DNA of 64,000 bases from Phoronis australis (lineage: Eukaryota > Phoronida > Phoronidae), in the NCBI GenBank assembly GCA_002633005.1, contig NMRA01000085.1:475464-539463 (forward strand). The letters are read 5' to 3'. Under the pieces are notes generated by a model, which had not been told where the DNA came from, did not search any database, and worked only from the letters and a program-made list of their open reading frames with translations. Both the position numbers and the translations under genes were made by a program. Below are positions 63,601 through 64,000 of this stretch, piece after piece. Numbering within the stretch: the stretch's first letter is position 1; every line of letters starts with the position of its first letter.

Positions 63601-64000
63601 AGAACACGGCGTCCACGTAACGACTAGCGCAAGTAAAAGTGCCTTGCTCCAGACTCTTAGCATTCCGGACGCCCCTGCTGTTTCGACAGACAATGAGCGT
63701 AGGTCTTCTACTTACTTAAATTCTAAGGCTTTTGAACTAAAAGTAAATCTCGCGGAGGCATTACAGTCGTGGAGCTACACAGCCATTAAGAAAGCGTTAT
63801 CGACCTATTACGGATTCTGCAGCTGGAACAGCGAGTATGTCTGCGCAGATGAAGAGTTAGTGAACAGGGCCAAAAATGTATTGCATATGAATCAGATGGA
63901 AACCAATTTGAGAATGGCTATCCAAACGGGCGATCCTGACGCCATCTCGTCAGCATTAACTGGCTACGAAACTCTTGGAGGCCATGATTCGTTTCGTCAA
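39545..64000 (+). CDS. Receptor C: signal peptide, D8C, six CCP/sushi, TM, repeat tail; 3' partial
   Basis: Fourteen exons (39545-39602, 44285-44371, 47684-47854, 48379-48483, 51752-51919, 52611-52673, 53071-53250, 55145-55321, 55604-55774, 55907-56080, 58224-58406, 59218-59394, 60437-60502, 63213-64000) give 856 residues still open at the window end. The first seven and the last match receptor B exon for exon in length and phase; five extra CCPs and a Ser/Asn linker lie between. All internal junctions are phase 1. The tail shows at least three helical hairpins, so it is longer than B's. It is likely a cell-surface receptor or adhesion protein; ligand and signalling are unknown. No frame break was seen in any exon, but the genomic piece contains an N and a duplication in intron 4 that may reflect assembly. 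Confidence 0.88.
42704..44220. mobile_element. 1.5-kb element with perfect 21-bp TIRs in receptor C intron 1
   Basis: GTCAATAGCGGATTTGCAGC (plus G) at 42704-42724 is the exact inverse of 44200-44220. It sits 64 bases before the DPC exon. The matching place in receptor B intron 1 (about 24560-24580) lacks it. No transposase frame was recognised. Confidence 0.75.
44285..44371 (+). CDS. Receptor C, DPC exon
   Basis: ATATTTCAG acceptor, GTGAGT donor, 87 bases, phase 1 to 1. AYDPCNFLHDQITGFSTYNT and VCQDEADDG align with receptor B's 24630-24716. Confidence 0.82.
46044..46497 (+). pseudogene. THAP-domain frame of the Kolobok-like element, frameshifted
   Basis: MPHCCCVPGCTNY, then LHRFPMDDTLRRTWLVRVKN, then (in the next frame, from about 46222) CGKHFLPSDYERD, supply the C-x4-C ... 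W ... C-x2-H pattern of a THAP zinc finger. A four-base GTAC repeat near 46215 breaks the frame. Downstream (46689-46800) VCGERV ... CVAGHSGKWDS has a further C-x2-C / C-x2-H pattern seen in transposon proteins. Confidence 0.75.
46736..47149 (-). CDS. P2X7-intracellular-domain-like frame of the transposon
   Basis: The 137-residue minus-strand frame contains GYMFEPEYNEAEY, then RRGDTSWCKYTVC, then VMPTSMECLCCSEFDEAKPL. This fits the W-C-x-C ... M-P-T-x-x-E-C-x-C-C pattern of the zinc-binding domain first named from the P2X7 receptor tail and common in mobile elements. It lies inside the element and is probably a truncated mobile-element protein, not a host purinoceptor. The WCKYTVC version has lost one usual cysteine. 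Confidence 0.65.
   Translation of the reverse strand: MCCKLKMAGVGDPYHSDSSVSDGDLVHSSGDEEFFHGHSVGGYMFEPEYNEAEYAQAQAAVERNEAATEDRRGDTSWCKYTVCVVMPTSMECLCCSEFDEAKPLLDMVKWTSGTPRTEEQLSHLPECPATHSHWMVT
47684..47854 (+). CDS. Receptor C, pre-D8C linker exon
   Basis: CGCCAG acceptor, GTAATT donor, 171 bases, phase 1 to 1. GKFCDQYLVLGHHNPPLIKV then a basic stretch, aligned with 27204-27374. Confidence 0.85.
48379..48483 (+). CDS. Receptor C, D8C first half
   Basis: TTTTTCAG acceptor, GTAGGG donor, 105 bases, phase 1 to 1. WYIFMKPGSQVQSLNMPTEN and TGCGTRHPAWMDG; nearly the same as receptor B. Confidence 0.88.
48714..49903. mobile_element. 1.2-kb TIR element in receptor C intron 4
   Basis: CAAAGGGTTCTTAAACGAGT at 48724 is exactly inverted at 49865-49893 over 29 bases, with weaker similarity out to the ends. 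ATCATC flanks both sides (48708-48713, 49904-49909), a likely target duplication. The matching part of receptor B intron 4 reads CATCATCTG without an insert. Its right half is included in the duplication described at 49136-51713. Confidence 0.65.
49136..50268. repeat. Direct duplication, unit 1
   Basis: This 1133-bp stretch is nearly the same as 50575-51713 (small indels and a few substitutions). It includes the right half of the 48714-49903 element and a small MITE at about 50050-50268 whose ends read TAGGGGGGCTC and GAGCCCCCCTA. Confidence 0.9.
50050..50268. mobile_element. Small MITE with TAGGGGGGCTC ends
   Basis: TAGGGGGGCTCGG at the left faces GAGCCCCCCTA at the right, about 215 bp apart. 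A second copy lies in unit 2 of the duplication. Confidence 0.5.
50574..50574. other. Single ambiguous base (N)
   Basis: The only N in the window. It falls one base before unit 2 of the duplication begins, which suggests a contig joint or a repaired overlap. Confidence 0.95.
50575..51713. repeat. Direct duplication, unit 2
   Basis: Second copy of 49136-50268, followed 38 bases later by the second D8C exon of receptor C. It differs by small changes such as an extra TACATG near 50818. Confidence 0.9.
51752..51919 (+). CDS. Receptor C, D8C second half
   Basis: ATTTCAG acceptor, GTAAGA donor, 168 bases, phase 1 to 1. VSRYVCIN, RPCSSKYNISVRNCG and AYLLTPL ... AYCF; NIS is a sequon. Confidence 0.88.
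52071..52230. mobile_element. 160-bp MITE, hAT-like ends
   Basis: CAGGGGCGGATCCAGGATTT at the left and an imperfect inverse ending CCACCGACTG at the right; the flanks GTGAGTG and GTGTGTG may be a diverged target duplication. Confidence 0.5.
52611..52673 (+). CDS. Receptor C, two-Cys mini-exon
   Basis: TCGCACAG acceptor, GTGAGT donor, 63 bases, phase 1 to 1. QYRPCQGNSSSSTGFDPGCR, counterpart of 32067-32129. Confidence 0.82.
53071..53250 (+). CDS. Receptor C, CCP/sushi 1
   Basis: CTTTTTTCAG acceptor, GTACAA donor, 180 bases, phase 1 to 1. ATCGEPQVINGRV, VTVDCYRGF, RMACSNSEW, SVNCK. Closest to the single CCP of receptor B. Confidence 0.9.
53251..55144. other. Receptor C intron 7
   Basis: No exon or clear mobile element was recognised on either strand. 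Confidence 0.45.
55145..55321 (+). CDS. Receptor C, CCP/sushi 2
   Basis: ATTCTAG acceptor, GTCAGC donor, 177 bases, phase 1 to 1. ICTDLEVNNGEV, VTVRCNPGG, ATCQSDGTW and PRCAG hold the four cysteines and Trp. The donor is weaker than its neighbours'. Confidence 0.85.
55604..55774 (+). CDS. Receptor C, CCP/sushi 3
   Basis: TTCCACAG acceptor, GTAATA donor, 171 bases, phase 1 to 1. GCDAPTIANSRP, VLCVEG, ITCQEDGSW, PACIG, with FSPGDVAEV before the second cysteine. Confidence 0.9.
55907..56080 (+). CDS. Receptor C, CCP/sushi 4
   Basis: TTTGCAG acceptor, GTAAGT donor, 174 bases, phase 1 to 1. RCRRPAIRNAV, VEVRCKLGYVLVG, ITCGPRGTW, PSCK. The intron before it is only 132 bp, the shortest in the cluster. 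Confidence 0.9.
56081..58223. other. Receptor C intron 10
   Basis: No exon recognised. A frame at 56718 contains SVGVPFHRFP, faintly THAP-like, without the needed cysteines. Confidence 0.45.
58224..58406 (+). CDS. Receptor C, CCP/sushi 5
   Basis: CTTTACAG acceptor, GTAAAT donor, 183 bases, phase 1 to 1. TCKEVKVNKGKL, AYVSCHGG, TTCLENGQW, PSCHG. Confidence 0.88.
59218..59394 (+). CDS. Receptor C, CCP/sushi 6
   Basis: TTTTTCAG acceptor, GTGCAA donor, 177 bases, phase 1 to 1. RCWQPPITNSV, VQVNCLPGYVLIG, IICTVTGNW, PTCQ; GNWT is a sequon. Its GYVLIG resembles CCP4's GYVLVG. Confidence 0.88.
59525..59615 (-). repeat. tRNA-derived SINE head, minus strand
   Basis: Read on the minus strand, GATGGCTCAGGGGAC resembles a pol III A box and GGGTTTGAGTCCC a B box about 35 bases on. 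It sits in receptor C intron 12. Confidence 0.5.
60437..60502 (+). CDS. Receptor C, Ser/Asn linker exon
   Basis: GTTACAG acceptor, GTGAGT donor, 66 bases, phase 1 to 1. VQGPKENGHNSSNTNSSSSG reads as a flexible, probably glycosylated stalk before the membrane. Receptor B has no matching exon. Confidence 0.75.
61191..61308. mobile_element. 118-bp palindromic MITE
   Basis: GTTCAGTAACGCTAGGACTT faces AAGTCCTAGCG and GTCCTAGCGTTACTGAAC. The interior matches a decayed copy at 12020-12150. Confidence 0.7.
61925..62330 (+). repeat. Possible LINE reverse-transcriptase C-terminal relic
   Basis: Broken frames read DLRAGNLPALESWQKRAVRF and then ELFDLERKFEEILRLKIGKD, with stops between. The style (P-x-L-x-x-W-Q-x-R-A-x-R) is like the end of CR1-type LINE proteins. 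This is recognition by eye only. Confidence 0.3.
62587..63161 (+). mobile_element. Penelope-like element 3' end between inverted arms
   Basis: The left arm (about 62587-62775) is the inverse of the right arm (about 62985-63161). The loop and right arm encode FNMEDVKILDREENWFRRGV, EEAIYE, then in another frame ENPSLSRQGGLRFHLPRTWD. This pattern resembles the C-terminal end of GIY-YIG-bearing Penelope-like reverse transcriptases. A frameshift near 62943 breaks it. It lies in receptor C intron 13, about 50 bp from the TM exon. Confidence 0.6.
63072..63130 (+). ncRNA. Hammerhead-ribozyme-like motif, probably inactive
   Basis: CTGATGA (63078-63084) is followed by a perfect stem GTCCTC-GAGA-GGAGGAC and then GCAAC where GAAAC is expected. 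A possible short stem III pairs ACGT with ACGT downstream. Penelope-like elements are known to carry hammerheads in their terminal repeats. The core A-to-C change and a poor stem I argue against activity. An inverted version (CTAATGA) lies in the left arm. Confidence 0.5.
63213..64000 (+). CDS. Receptor C, TM and cytoplasmic repeat exon, runs off the window
   Basis: CTTTTTCAG acceptor, phase 1 entry, open for 788 bases to the edge. AVHNNTPSDVVWIIPLVVLL begins the membrane helix, then FKYDTVRGIPFSGRR. Hairpin 1 reads RHKLAEAVRVGTCMEPALDE then YKKFC, like receptor B. After a Ser-rich spacer, hairpin 2 (NLAEALQSW ... TYYGFC ... EELVNRAKNVL) and the start of hairpin 3 (NLRMAIQTGDPDAISSALTG) follow. 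B stops shortly after hairpin 1, so C keeps the longer, A-like tail. Confidence 0.9.

Overview
The window is animal genomic DNA. It has GT-AG spliceosomal introns of roughly 0.1-5 kb, extracellular sushi/CCP and D8C (uromodulin-type) domains, and many decayed transposons. The TACATGTA palindrome recurs throughout, and Kolobok-, Penelope- and tRNA-SINE-like relics suggest a marine invertebrate, but the phylum cannot be fixed from sequence alone. All convincing genes lie on the + strand and are spliced, so the longest simple open frames capture only a few of their exons.

Layout. (1) 1484-6746: the 3' six exons of a small tetraspanin-like four-pass membrane protein; its first exon was not found. 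(2) 11102-19668: receptor A, with a signal-peptide exon, two CCP exons, and one 2.5-kb exon holding a membrane helix and about 800 residues of cytoplasmic helical-hairpin repeats. (3) 23663-35164: receptor B, eight exons and 411 residues: signal peptide, Cys-rich DPC segment, D8C, Cys linker, one CCP, membrane helix and a short tail with a single hairpin repeat. (4) 39545 to beyond 64000: receptor C, a close paralogue of B with the same N-terminal exon plan, five more CCPs, a Ser/Asn linker, a membrane helix and a longer repeat-bearing tail cut by the window edge.

A, B and C form a tandem receptor family. Every extracellular exon starts and ends in phase 1, so exons can be added, lost or skipped without changing frame. 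A, B and C share a juxtamembrane cytoplasmic hairpin with the motif AL-x-EY-x-KFC, while the number of tail repeats (about eight in A, one in B, at least three in C) and the ectodomains differ. This looks like a modular surface-recognition family with a conserved but uncharacterised cytoplasmic module; ligand and signalling role are unknown.

Introns and intergenic DNA are dominated by mobile elements. These include a 1.4-kb foldback element with tRNA-like boxes in both arms, a TTAA-flanked Kolobok-like element with a frameshifted THAP frame and an antisense P2X7-tail-like frame, several TIR elements that are present in receptor C introns and absent from the matching B introns, two oppositely oriented copies of one 1.3-kb element flanking the last exon of B, and a Penelope-like 3' end with a hammerhead-like motif just before the last visible exon of C. 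A single N at 50574 sits at the edge of a 1.14-kb direct duplication and may mark an assembly joint.
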